A stretch of DNA of 64,000 bases from Paenibacillus silvestris (GTDB lineage: Bacteria; Bacillota; Bacilli; Paenibacillales; NBRC-103111). Positions 33,469-42,094 of this stretch are shown here, piece after piece. Location: assembly GCF_009882985.1 (NCBI RefSeq), contig NZ_WTUZ01000039.1, positions 186,001-250,000 on the forward strand, read 5' to 3'. The position numbers were made by a program, and so were the translations under genes. Within the stretch, counting starts at the first letter, position 1. The number at the start of each line of letters is the position of its first letter. Under the pieces are notes generated by a model. It had not been told where the DNA came from. It made no database searches and was given only the letters and a program-made list of their open reading frames with translations.

Positions 33469-34398
33469 ATGAAAATTAACAACCCTAACGGCGTATGGCC
33501 CACAATGATTACTTTATACAAGGAGTCTGGAGAAATAGATTTTGATGCGATGGGACGTATGGTTGAGTGGTTTATTCAAAATAAGGTGGACGGCTTATTT
33601 GCTGTCTGTCAGTCAAGCGAGATGTTTTTCTTGAGCTTGGAAGAACGTGTGAATCTTGCCGCTTTTGTCGTGGAGAAGGCAGCGGGAAGGGTTCCCGTCA
33701 TTGCGTCGGGGCACATCTCGAACGCAATTGAAGACCAAGTTCGGGAATTGTGTGCGATATCAGAAACCGGAGTCGAGGCCGTTATTCTGATTTCGAACCG
33801 ATTGGCAGACGAAGATGAGTCTGATGAGGTGTGGATGGATAACGCTCAGAAGCTCATCGAGCAACTTCCGGAGCATATTGCGTTCGGCATCTATGAATGT
33901 CCATTTCCCTATAAGCGATTACTTACACCGTCCGTATTGAAATGGTGCGCGGATACCGGAAAATTCTTCTTCTTGAAGGATACCTCGTGTGATATCGAAA
34001 TGATCAAAGAAAAATTGGAAGTCATTGAAGGAACTTCACTAAAGCTATTTAATGCTAATACTGCTACTCTCTTGGAAACATTGAAGTTGGGTGCTAATGG
34101 TTACAGTGGAGTTATGGCCAACTTTCATCCAGATCTGTATGCTTGGCTTTTACATAACTGGGAGAGTCATCCTGAAGAAGCGCAACATTTGAGCGATTTG
34201 CTGAGTGTCGCTTCATTTATTGAACGACAGTTATATCCCATTAACGCCAAATATTATCAAATGAAGGAAGGAATCAGTTCGAATTATTACTCGCGTGCGC
34301 GAAATCATGCTGAGTTTACAGCTACGAATCAACTAGAAGTCGATAAGTTATATCGTCTTTCCAAGGAGTTAGCTAAGCAATTTCCTAACCATAATTGA
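33469..34398 (+). CDS. Dihydrodipicolinate synthase/N-acetylneuraminate lyase family aldolase
   Basis: This 309-residue TIM-barrel class I aldolase has the Schiff-base Lys170 in FFLKDTSCD and the catalytic Tyr142 in FGIYECPFPY, matching DapA/NanA spacing. The substrate-carboxylate motif GTTGE is replaced by CQSSEM, so it is not DapA; a sugar-acid aldolase or retro-aldolase role is more likely. The ATG at 33469 lies 8 bp after the GH38 stop, as part of the operon, so it may process a sugar acid derived from the same glycan. A weak terminator follows. Confidence 0.87.
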   Translation: MKINNPNGVWPTMITLYKESGEIDFDAMGRMVEWFIQNKVDGLFAVCQSSEMFFLSLEERVNLAAFVVEKAAGRVPVIASGHISNAIEDQVRELCAISETGVEAVILISNRLADEDESDEVWMDNAQKLIEQLPEHIAFGIYECPFPYKRLLTPSVLKWCADTGKFFFLKDTSCDIEMIKEKLEVIEGTSLKLFNANTATLLETLKLGANGYSGVMANFHPDLYAWLLHNWESHPEEAQHLSDLLSVASFIERQLYPINAKYYQMKEGISSNYYSRARNHAEFTATNQLEVDKLYRLSKELAKQFPNHN

Positions 34399-34403
34399 AC
34401 CCT

Positions 34404-34440
34404 AAGCAGGAAGCACAATACCGTGCATCCTGCTTATCCT
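34404..34440 (+). terminator. Probable terminator of the first sugar operon
   Basis: The stem AAGCAGGA-GCAC / GTGC-TCCTGCTT (34404-34435) is followed by a poor U-tract (ATCCTTTTA). Confidence 0.65.
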
Positions 34441-34643
34441 TTTATGTTCACCTGATCGATGTCTTTGCTTCTATTGTCCAATACTCTCCCTGTAGACAAC
34501 GTACTCCCTCTTCCAAACCTATCTATCCCCGCGTTGGGGAATTTTTTGGCCGTAAGAAGAAGGATTCATGTAGAATGATTAGAATACTAGTAACTGAAAC
34601 CGCTTACTATAAATGGGGGAGCGCTCATATTGGGGGAGTACAC

Positions 34644-36980
34644 TTGAATTGGAAACACTTGAAGCAAACGTTGAATAAAAATAGATTATTCTTTAAGATT
34701 CTTCTTTATTTCCTTTCTTTACTGATCCCAATTGTCATCCTTGGCGTTATAGCCTATTTTAATGCCAATCAATTAATTAAGAAGGATGTCTCAGGGAAGC
34801 TTACGGATAATTTGACTGCATCCTACAAGACCATTGATATCTATTTAGGTATGGCACAGTCAACCAACAACAGCTTACTGCTTAGTGATACGATCCAACA
34901 ATATTTACGGCCGTATCCCTTACTAACCGATGAAGAGAAAATTAAGTTGCCATCGATTGTGAGATCCATTGCGGGGAATCGGAATACGATAAGTCACTTT
35001 GTCGACAATATCTTTCTATTTGTGGATGATCAGCGCGTTTATTTTAGTGACGGCATGGTTGACTTTGATGTATTCTTTGACACATTTTATAAATTTGATA
35101 GTTACGATAAGGATTTCTGGCGACAACAATTACACCAAAGCAGCTTGTTCGAATTACTGACACCAACGAGAGTGGCTAACCCTAATATGAATACGAACCG
35201 TGATGTCATTCCCAGTGTGACAACGCAATATTTAAATGGACATTTGGCAACGATGGTGACAACCATATCTATCCCTACGATCGTTACTACGCTACAAAAT
35301 AACTCGATTTACTCGACCACCAAATATATCGTAATGGATAAAAATAATCAGATTATCTTACAAAGCAGCGGTTTAGAAGATAGTGAAAAGGAGCAGATTG
35401 TTGCTCGCTTTTCTAAGGACAAAGCAAGTAACGAAGCGTTTAACATCGGTCAAGAGCAGAACTGGATTGTTCAAACAACCTCCGAATACGGGTGGAAGTA
35501 TTATTCAATTACGCCGGTAAGCTCTTTTAACCAGGAGTCTTCTAGCATTTTTAGTTTGATCATCTGGATCTGCATCAGTTTAATCATTATTGGCATCGCT
35601 TTTTCTGCCATATTTAGCGTTCGGCTTTACAACCCGATCAAAAATATCAGAGATATTTTACAAAAAACAGAACGAATAGATGAAGGGAATCAAGAGACTC
35701 CACGCAGTGGCGAACTTCAAAGGATTGGAAATAGCGTCAGTCAATTGATCCAGCTACATAAGGATGCGAATATTAAAATTCACACCTTTTCAGAGGAAAT
35801 TCTCGAGCAGTTTTTCATAAATTTAATTAAAGGGGTTCGAGGAGGGCAGCCTTACGCTGTTAACCAGATACTAAAAGAAATTGATTTTCATACAGGCAGT
35901 TATTTATGCTGCTGCTTTGTGTTTATGTTCAGGGATAAATTTTATCATGACATTCTGGAAGCAGATCGCTTATTAATTTTTGAAAAGATGAAGAATGTGC
36001 TTTGGGGCATTATGAAGAAATACGTGAATTGTTATTTGGTGGAATATGAGCCCTACTTATATGTTTGCATGGTCAATTTGAAAAGTGAGGCAGACCGTGG
36101 ACAACTAGAACAAGCTTTAGAAATGATTGGAATGACGTTTGCTTACGACACTATGTATTGCGAATTAATTATTGGTTTAGGAAAACGATATGACAAGATT
36201 GAAGACTATTCCAAATCTTATAGTGATGCCATAACGGCCATAGATAAGCGAACAGACTCATCCAAGACGGTAATCGTTGATGCTGCACATTTGGATATCG
36301 ATCAGAATTACTATTATTCCTTTCTTGATGAGACCAAAATCGTAAATAAGCTAAAGTCAGGTGATAGAGAAGGTTTAAGGGTAGAACTGGAAGGGATTAT
36401 TGGTTTGAATAAAGCAAGAGGTGTTTCTTATCACTTTCTAGGGGCTTTGCTTGTGGAGTTCTTCCATACAGGTAATCGTTATTTGACAGAAAAAGGACTT
36501 CGGATGAATGACTTTCTTGAGGATAATGAACATGATTTCTTGAGTCATAAGGAGCTTTTGCCGACTGAGTTTGATGTAAGACTGAAAATGATTTTTGAGT
36601 TTTACAACAAAATGATCACAGAAACGTTGTATAAACCTGAAAGCAAATCAGGAGCCGTTGTTTCTCTTATCACGGCTTATATTGAGAAGCATTATGAAAA
36701 AGATTTATATCTAGAGGTGATTGCAAACGAGATCGGGCTTTCTGCCAAATATGTATCTAGGATGTTTAAAGAGACGACAGGGACTAATATCTCGGACTAT
36801 ATTAGCTTAATTCGGATTGCAAAAGCGAAGGAATTGTTGGCCCAAACGGATATGAAGATTAGTGATATTGCTGATCAGATCGGCATTTTCAGTCGCACAA
36901 CCTTTTTGCGTTTATTCAAAAAACATGAAGGCATTTCACCGAATGAATATCGACATGTTCATGCGATGAAGCAGAAATAG
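34644..36980 (+). CDS. Membrane AraC-family regulator with extracellular Cache-like sensor
   Basis: The frame is open from 34395, but the TTG at 34644, 6 bases after GGGGGAG, gives the usual start of this family (MNWKHLKQTLNKNRLFFKIL). The 778-residue protein has TM1 (about 15-37), an extracellular sensor domain of about 265 residues, TM2 (about 302-325; IWICISLIIIGIAFSAIFSV), a HAMP-like and GGDEF-remnant-like cytosolic part, and a C-terminal AraC domain with two HTH motifs (about 673-775; LYLEVIANEIGLSAKYVSRM and KISDIADQIGIFSRTTFLRL). It probably senses the transported sugar or binding protein and activates the flanking promoters at 27.3 and 37.0 kb, which share a direct-repeat operator. 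Confidence 0.9.
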   Translation: MNWKHLKQTLNKNRLFFKILLYFLSLLIPIVILGVIAYFNANQLIKKDVSGKLTDNLTASYKTIDIYLGMAQSTNNSLLLSDTIQQYLRPYPLLTDEEKIKLPSIVRSIAGNRNTISHFVDNIFLFVDDQRVYFSDGMVDFDVFFDTFYKFDSYDKDFWRQQLHQSSLFELLTPTRVANPNMNTNRDVIPSVTTQYLNGHLATMVTTISIPTIVTTLQNNSIYSTTKYIVMDKNNQIILQSSGLEDSEKEQIVARFSKDKASNEAFNIGQEQNWIVQTTSEYGWKYYSITPVSSFNQESSSIFSLIIWICISLIIIGIAFSAIFSVRLYNPIKNIRDILQKTERIDEGNQETPRSGELQRIGNSVSQLIQLHKDANIKIHTFSEEILEQFFINLIKGVRGGQPYAVNQILKEIDFHTGSYLCCCFVFMFRDKFYHDILEADRLLIFEKMKNVLWGIMKKYVNCYLVEYEPYLYVCMVNLKSEADRGQLEQALEMIGMTFAYDTMYCELIIGLGKRYDKIEDYSKSYSDAITAIDKRTDSSKTVIVDAAHLDIDQNYYYSFLDETKIVNKLKSGDREGLRVELEGIIGLNKARGVSYHFLGALLVEFFHTGNRYLTEKGLRMNDFLEDNEHDFLSHKELLPTEFDVRLKMIFEFYNKMITETLYKPESKSGAVVSLITAYIEKHYEKDLYLEVIANEIGLSAKYVSRMFKETTGTNISDYISLIRIAKAKELLAQTDMKISDIADQIGIFSRTTFLRLFKKHEGISPNEYRHVHAMKQK

Positions 36981-37007
36981 GATGAAAGTGGACGATTACT
37001 GCAAGGT

Positions 37008-37049
37008 GGAAGAATGAATCATGGAGATGCAAGTGGAATAATGAATCAT
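37008..37049 (+). promoter_or_regulatory. Direct-repeat operator of the second sugar-binding-protein promoter
   Basis: GGAAGAATGAATCAT (37008-37022) and GGAATAATGAATCAT (37035-37049) are 27 bp apart; flanking bases also repeat (GCAAGGT / GCAAGT). It is the same motif and geometry as at 27280-27321, so it is a candidate binding site of the AraC regulator encoded just upstream. Confidence 0.7.
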
Positions 37050-37091
37050 CTCATGCTGATTTGGTTCTTTTAAAGCGAGGCAGGTAGCTTA

Positions 37092-37097
37092 TACAAT
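37092..37097 (+). promoter_or_regulatory. -10 element of the second sugar locus
   Basis: TACAAT lies 84 bp after the start of the first operator repeat, with a poor -35 (TTTAAA) 17 bp upstream. Confidence 0.5.
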
Positions 37098-37139
37098 AAA
37101 AATGGCCAGAACAAATCCAGGTTATTGAGGGGGAACAAC

Positions 37140-38738
37140 ATGGATTGTAACAGGAGATTGTTAACTGCCTGCTGTTTGCTGGTTGTAGTAGGGAGTTTAG
37201 TAGCAGGGTGTGATAGCTCGCCTAATGGTCCAGTCAAGCCATTGGTGAGGGCAAGTTTTTCCCCGTCTGACAATCAGATGGCGCTTACATGGATGAGATA
37301 TGAGCATCCATCCCAAGCGTTAGATGCAAACTCGGTCGTTGTTCAAGAAATTCAGAAGAGAAAAAATGTGAAACTTGAATTACAAAGTGTTCCACAAAGT
37401 AATTATGAAGATAAAAAGAAAACCTTAATTGCTACAAATTCGATCCCCGATGTCATTATGGTTAATCAAAATGATCTTTCGGATTTCGCCGATACTCGTA
37501 TTTTCCTGGATCTGACGCCCTATTTGGATAAAATGCCGAATTTCCACAAGCTAATTGAGCAGAAGCCCGAAATTAATAAGACAAAGGTGGATGGTAAGCT
37601 GTATGGTTTTCCTCTAGTAACCAAATGGAGTGTTCAATCTGGTCTGCTCCCGATGATGCGTACAGACCTGTTAGTGAAGCTTAATTTAAAAGCGCCTACA
37701 ACGTACGAAGAGCTCTATCAAATCCTCAAAAAATTGAAAGAAGCTTATCCAGCCTCTTATCCTTTCACTAGTCGTGCAGCGAATGGCAAAACAGGAACGG
37801 AAAATTTGATTAACCCTGTTGCTTTTGGTTTTGGGAGCGGCTATACGAATATTACGGGTACCAAGATTTATTATGAGCCAGTTACGCAGCAATATAAATT
37901 TGGTCCATATGCGCCCGAATTCAAAGAGGCTATTGCCTATCTTCATAAACTTTACAAAGAAAAACTGCTGGATCCTGATTATTCCGTAGCTACCTCACAA
38001 ATATGGCAAGAGAAATTAAGCTCAGGAAAATCGTTCTTTTTTCAAGATAATAACGGTTTCGGAGCTAACTTTAATAAGGCGCTTCAAGCGAAAGAACCAG
38101 AAGCAAGGTTCGAATTGTTACCCGTTCTAGCGAGCAATAAAGGAGTTAAACGCAATAGCATTTATCAACTTGATCACCTTGGTGAAATGTACGCGATAAG
38201 CGCTAAAATTAAGAAGCCTGAAGAAGCGATTAAACTCATAGATTGGATGTATGGAGAAGAGGGGAGCAATCTAACAAGTTTTGGCGTAGAAAATGTGGAC
38301 TACAGGCTTGATGGCGGCGAATATCAGATATCTGATGCGACGAAATTGAAGTTCAAAGATAAACAAGATCCTTTCCGCGCCATGCAATCTGCCCTTGGTA
38401 CCGGTTATCTTGGCTTAGCCTTGCAATCTGACGACCATCCAATTCTTCTATCTTCGGCACCGGAATTAATGAAGTGGTCAGAAACGGCAAACAAGGATCT
38501 TGTTGACGGGATTAATTACCGAGAAGTCAACGATCCTCCATTTAATAAACAAGAACGAGATAGGCTAAAGCAGCTCCGCACACAATTAGACGCCTATTTA
38601 ACTCAAAATATGGATAAGTTCATTGTAAGTGAGGGAGCATTGAACGATTGGGATCAATTCATTAGGCAATGCAGAGACAAAGGGGCCACCGAGATTGAAA
38701 CGATTTACAATACGGCTCTTGCCAGAGTGATGAAGTAA
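37140..38738 (+). CDS. Second sugar-binding lipoprotein, paralogue of the one at 27411
   Basis: The start is ATG 37140 after GAGGGGGAA; an in-frame TTG at 37125 overlaps the ribosome site. The 532-residue product has a lipobox (LVAGC). From LTWMRYEHPSQA to the end it aligns with the 27411 product without large gaps (both share RKNVKL-LQSVPQSNY and QIWQEKL-SGKSF-FQDNNGF). It lacks permeases of its own: SIS and ROK genes follow instead. It therefore probably feeds the permeases encoded at 29132 and 30058, perhaps with a different ligand range, and is expressed from a copy of the same operator. Confidence 0.92.
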   Translation: MDCNRRLLTACCLLVVVGSLVAGCDSSPNGPVKPLVRASFSPSDNQMALTWMRYEHPSQALDANSVVVQEIQKRKNVKLELQSVPQSNYEDKKKTLIATNSIPDVIMVNQNDLSDFADTRIFLDLTPYLDKMPNFHKLIEQKPEINKTKVDGKLYGFPLVTKWSVQSGLLPMMRTDLLVKLNLKAPTTYEELYQILKKLKEAYPASYPFTSRAANGKTGTENLINPVAFGFGSGYTNITGTKIYYEPVTQQYKFGPYAPEFKEAIAYLHKLYKEKLLDPDYSVATSQIWQEKLSSGKSFFFQDNNGFGANFNKALQAKEPEARFELLPVLASNKGVKRNSIYQLDHLGEMYAISAKIKKPEEAIKLIDWMYGEEGSNLTSFGVENVDYRLDGGEYQISDATKLKFKDKQDPFRAMQSALGTGYLGLALQSDDHPILLSSAPELMKWSETANKDLVDGINYREVNDPPFNKQERDRLKQLRTQLDAYLTQNMDKFIVSEGALNDWDQFIRQCRDKGATEIETIYNTALARVMK

Positions 38739-38761
38739 CTTAACCAAGGGGGTCCTTCGGA

Positions 38762-39397
38762 ATGAACGCTATTTTGTGTTCAATGACAACACGTTACCCA
38801 GAACTAATAAATTGTTTGACAGATATCGAATTGGGATTTCAGCTGTTAAACCATTCGTTTAACCAAGGAAACAAGCTGTTATTGTGCGGGAATGGAGGAA
38901 GTGCCGCAGATTGTGAGCATGTTGTTGGCGAATTAATGAAGGGATTTGTATCCAAGCGGCCATTGTCCACATCCATAAGCGATCGTTTTGAACGTGAGTT
39001 CCCAGGAGAAGGTGTTCATCTTGCCGATAGACTCCAAGGGGCACTGCCGGCGATTTCACTCGTTAGTCACTCGGCATTGATAAGTGCTTACGCCAACGAT
39101 GTTGATCCAGAAATGGTTTTTGCTCAGCAAGTGTATGGCTACGGTCGCTCAGGGGATGTATTAATTGCTTTCAGTACATCAGGTAACTCTACGAATATCC
39201 TTCGGGCTTTGCAGGTTGCCAAGGTGCAAGGGTTGAAAACCATTGGCTTCACGGGGGATAGTGGCGGTAAATTAAAGTCTTTATGTGATGTGACGATATG
39301 TGTGCCTTCGGAGAAAACACTCGACATTCAAGAGAGACATCTGCCTATCTATCATGCCTTATGCCTGATGTTAGAGGAGGCGTTTTTTCCACAATGA
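38762..39397 (+). CDS. SIS-domain sugar-phosphate isomerase, GmhA-like
   Basis: This 211-residue protein has the single SIS domain of sedoheptulose-7-phosphate isomerase (GmhA/DiaA) relatives: LLCGNGGSAADCEHVVGELM near residues 40-60, and VLIAFSTSGNSTNILRAL near 137-155 for phosphosugar binding. The insert RFEREFPGEGVHLADRLQG is typical of a subgroup often found with ROK sugar kinases. It starts at ATG 38762 after GGGGGT. Its last codons overlap the ROK gene (ATGA), so the two are translationally coupled. In context it may isomerise the phosphorylated product of the imported sugar; the true substrate is unknown. Confidence 0.85.
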   Translation: MNAILCSMTTRYPELINCLTDIELGFQLLNHSFNQGNKLLLCGNGGSAADCEHVVGELMKGFVSKRPLSTSISDRFEREFPGEGVHLADRLQGALPAISLVSHSALISAYANDVDPEMVFAQQVYGYGRSGDVLIAFSTSGNSTNILRALQVAKVQGLKTIGFTGDSGGKLKSLCDVTICVPSEKTLDIQERHLPIYHALCLMLEEAFFPQ

Positions 39398-40365
39398 CCC
39401 TAGTAGCAGCCATAGATATTGGTGGAACAAAGTGCGCAGTGAGTTTGGCAGTTGTAGAAAAAGATTGTGTCGTGTTTATGGACAAAACGAGTTTTCTGAC
39501 ACCATCTAGGCCAGAAATAGCCATCGGTGAAATCAGCGCAGCTCTTGATGCGATGTTAATCCGTTATCCAGATCCGACGCCTGAAGCTATAGGCATCAGT
39601 TGTGGAGGTCCACTTAACAGCCAAGCGGGAATTATTCTCTCCCCGCCTAATCTTCCAGGTTGGGACCAAATTGATATTCTTTCTCCTTTTCGCGAGCGAT
39701 ATGGCGTTCCAGTTGGCTTACAGAATGATGCGAATGCTTGTGCCTTAGCTGAATGGCGTTTTGGAGCGGGAATAGGCTGTCGCAACATGGTCTTTCTGAC
39801 TTTTGGTACAGGAATGGGAGCAGGACTTGTCCTTAACGGGCAGCTTTATATAGGGACGAATGATATGGCAGGTGAAGTAGGGCATGTTCGTTTGGAAGCT
39901 GATGGACCCTGGGGATATGGAAAGGCGGGTTCATTTGAGGGCTTCTGCAGTGGCGGCGGTATCGCGAAGCTCGCTCGAACGTTGTCGCTTCAAGCCATAC
40001 AGGAAGGCAAACCACCGTCTTATTGCCAAACAATGAACCAACTGAGTAGTTTGACTGCGGAAACAGTAGGAATGGCTGCGGAAGCAGGGGATCCCATGGC
40101 CATTCAAATTTTCAATTTGGTGGGGCGCCGCCTGGGACAAGGGATTGCGATGTTAATTGATGTGCTTAATCCGGAGAAGATCGTAATCGGCAGTATATAT
40201 GGACGACAGCATAAGCTGCTGGAGCCCATAGTCATGACAACATTAAGGCAGGAAGCACTAACTTTCTCCCTAGATGTTTGTGATATCGTACCTGCTGGGT
40301 TGGGTGAGCGTGTTGGTGATTATGCAGGCGTATCTGTTGCAATGGAAATTTTAAATAACGTGTAA
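39394..40365 (+). CDS. ROK-family sugar kinase
   Basis: The start is ATG 39394, overlapping the SIS stop; the frame is open upstream through the SIS gene. The 323-residue protein has the ATP-binding motif AAIDIGGTKCAVS at its N-terminus, the catalytic QNDANACALAEWRFG motif, and EVGHVRLEADG. The zinc-binding CxCGxxGCxE signature of most ROK proteins is replaced by WGYGKAGSFEGFCSGGG, keeping a single Cys. It probably phosphorylates a hexose or amino sugar released by the GH38 pathway. It is the last gene before repeat copy B. Confidence 0.9.
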   Translation: MTLVAAIDIGGTKCAVSLAVVEKDCVVFMDKTSFLTPSRPEIAIGEISAALDAMLIRYPDPTPEAIGISCGGPLNSQAGIILSPPNLPGWDQIDILSPFRERYGVPVGLQNDANACALAEWRFGAGIGCRNMVFLTFGTGMGAGLVLNGQLYIGTNDMAGEVGHVRLEADGPWGYGKAGSFEGFCSGGGIAKLARTLSLQAIQEGKPPSYCQTMNQLSSLTAETVGMAAEAGDPMAIQIFNLVGRRLGQGIAMLIDVLNPEKIVIGSIYGRQHKLLEPIVMTTLRQEALTFSLDVCDIVPAGLGERVGDYAGVSVAMEILNNV

Positions 40366-40442
40366 GTGTGGGGAAAATAGGGATGGGGACATGCTCTGAG
40401 TCCCAACCCGGCTGACTGTATCCCGAGGGAGCGCCCCCATCA
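40366..40442. other. 3' region of the ROK gene with possible RNA structure
   Basis: GATGGGG at about 40380 can pair with CCCCCATC at about 40434, enclosing a second GGGAC/GTCCC hairpin. No U-tract follows, so it is not a clear terminator. Repeat copy B begins immediately after. Confidence 0.35.
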
Positions 40443-40634
40443 GATTAACGGGAAATACTACCGCAATTTAGTAGAGTAACAAAGCTACAGCATCAATAAA
40501 TGGAATTTCTCCTGTTAATAGCGACGATTGAGTTAGGAAGCAGGGATATTGGAGTGAATTAACGGTGTTATTTCCAGTTATTTGAATTTTAAACGGTGAA
40601 ATGCTTTGAATAACGGGAGTTTTTCCAGTTAATC
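40443..40634 (+). repeat. Dispersed four-palindrome element, copy B
   Basis: Arms lie near 40443-40463, 40495-40521, 40558-40583 and 40609-40634, with spacings 51, 62 and 52 bp. The segment between arms 1 and 2 (TACTACCGCAATTTAGTAG ... AAGCTACAGCAT) matches the reverse complement of copy C closely, showing common descent of the whole element and not only of the palindromes. Confidence 0.8.
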
Positions 40635-40657
40635 GATGCGGATCCACTATCCACTAA

Positions 40658-40762
40658 AAAGAGACTGGGCTTGATGTAGTAGAAATTGAAGGTGAGGATA
40701 CAAGAATTGATACTGTTGGTATCGATCCAAGCGGGAGTTATGTTTTATTTGAAATATATTGA
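40658..40762 (+). pseudogene. Possible gene remnant, about 34 codons without start
   Basis: The frame begins right after a stop codon and reads KETGLDVVEIEGEDTRID followed by TVGIDPSGSYVLFEIY and TGA. The composition looks like real protein sequence, but there is no start codon or ribosome site. It is probably the 3' end of a decayed gene. Confidence 0.35.
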
Positions 40763-41109
40763 AATGCCAACGCTCAATCCAAGATGATAGGAAAATAGAG
40801 TTAACCTATAAATAAAACAAAAGGCTGCCGAATCATTCGGTAGCCTTCCTGCATTTCACCCAATAAATTCGCAATGAACCAATGCTCCAACGCGTGCACA
40901 ATTCCTCCACACAAGCTAGATTTATAGGCGCGCGGCAGTATGCAGGAGCAGCAATTATGCACAATAAGAGTTATTTGCGCATCCATACTTTCTTGTAACA
41001 GCTCTCAAATATTGCGAAAATGTGCAAATCGCGGATCGGTTCATAACCTAGAGGATTGAACGATTGTCATGATATCTCCCCAGCAGGTAAGATGACGGTA
41101 CTAGACGTG
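40763..41109. other. Intergenic region upstream of the second ABC locus
   Basis: It holds a minus-strand terminator (40811-40847) and presumably the promoter of the downstream permease operon; no convincing -35/-10 pair was found. A minus-strand frame (40801-40986, 61 codons) runs through the terminator and is not called as a gene. An AAGGAGG ribosome site (41110-41116) decides the GTG start at 41126. Confidence 0.4.
40811..40847 (-). terminator. Minus-strand intrinsic terminator
   Basis: A 12-bp stem AAGGCTGCCGAA / TTCGGTAGCCTT (one G-T pair) with loop TCA is followed on the minus strand by TTGTTTTATTT. This implies a minus-strand transcript starting somewhere in 40850-41100. Confidence 0.75.
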
Positions 41110-41125
41110 AAGGAGGCTTACGACA

Positions 41126-42094
41126 GTGGCAAAGTTGTATACGGAAACGAAGCCCGGTATCACAGACAGAGATGTGAAGCATGTGAAGCTTGCGCAAAAC
41201 CGGTATCTCCTGAATTTGCAAAAGCATTGGATGTTGTATCTCATGCTCATCCCTGGGCTCGTTTATTACCTTATTTTTAAATACGTGCCGCTCATGGGAA
41301 GTGTCATTGCCTTTCAAAATTATCAGATTTTCAAAGGTATGTTGGGAAGTCCTTGGGTGGGGTTGGACAATTTCAAGTTCATCTTCACTTATCAAGATTT
41401 CTACCATGTATTAAGAAACACGGCGACAATTGCCACGTATCACCTCGTGTTCGGATTTCCTGCGCCTATTATTCTAGCACTTCTATTTAATGAAGTGAGG
41501 CTGATGCTGGTAAAACGAGTGGTGCAGAGCATGTTCTATCTCCCGCACTTCCTATCATGGGTCGTTGTCGGAGGCATTGTGTTTGAACTGCTGTCCAGTC
41601 AAGGCGTGGCCAACATGGTTCGTGGCTGGTTCGGTCTCGAACCGATCTTGTTTATGCAGCAGCAGAGTTACTTTCGAACGATTGTCGTCTTATCGGGGAT
41701 TTGGAAGGAAGTCGGCTGGGGCACGATTATTTACCTTGCCGCCATTACCGGTATCAATCCGAATTTATATGAGGCGGCTGTGATGGACGGGGCTAACCGT
41801 TGGAAGCAAACCCTTCATATTACGCTACCGATTCTGTTTCCTACGATTCTGGTGTTATTCCTACTGAACATCGGCAATTTTCTGGAGCTCGGGTTTGATC
41901 AGATTTATAACCTGCTGACGCCTATGACGTATTCGGTGGGGGATATCATTGAGACTTATGTGTACCGGGCCGGGGTTCTGCAAGGACAGTACAGCGTTAC
42001 GACAGCTATTGGACTATTCCAGTCAGTCATTGGTTTCGCACTGCTATGGATCTTTAACCGGATGGCGAGAAAGTCAGAACAGGGGTTGTGGTGA
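41126..42094 (+). CDS. Sugar ABC transporter permease, LplB type (second system)
   Basis: It starts at GTG 41126, 9 bases after a full AAGGAGG. The 322-residue protein has an N-terminal cytosolic stretch (about 33 residues), then six membrane helices starting WMLYLMLIPGLVYYLIFKYV, and the EAA loop EAAVMDGANRWKQTLHITLP near residue 218. Its stop overlaps the next permease (TGATG), so the two are coupled. Its operon carries permease genes first and the binding protein third, the reverse of the order at 27-31 kb. The locus context points to a rhamnogalacturonan or pectin oligosaccharide. Confidence 0.93.
   Translation: MAKLYTETKPGITDRDVKHVKLAQNRYLLNLQKHWMLYLMLIPGLVYYLIFKYVPLMGSVIAFQNYQIFKGMLGSPWVGLDNFKFIFTYQDFYHVLRNTATIATYHLVFGFPAPIILALLFNEVRLMLVKRVVQSMFYLPHFLSWVVVGGIVFELLSSQGVANMVRGWFGLEPILFMQQQSYFRTIVVLSGIWKEVGWGTIIYLAAITGINPNLYEAAVMDGANRWKQTLHITLPILFPTILVLFLLNIGNFLELGFDQIYNLLTPMTYSVGDIIETYVYRAGVLQGQYSVTTAIGLFQSVIGFALLWIFNRMARKSEQGLW

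Noticed and set aside
34395-34643. N-terminal 83-residue extension of the AraC regulator
   Set aside because: It covers the upstream terminator and promoter region and precedes the membrane-helix start typical of the family; TTG 34644 has a strong GGGGGAG site.
40801-40986. A 61-codon minus-strand frame
   Set aside because: Its last 15 codons are formed by a rho-independent terminator and its U-tract, so it is unlikely to be the true gene, although the terminator itself is real.
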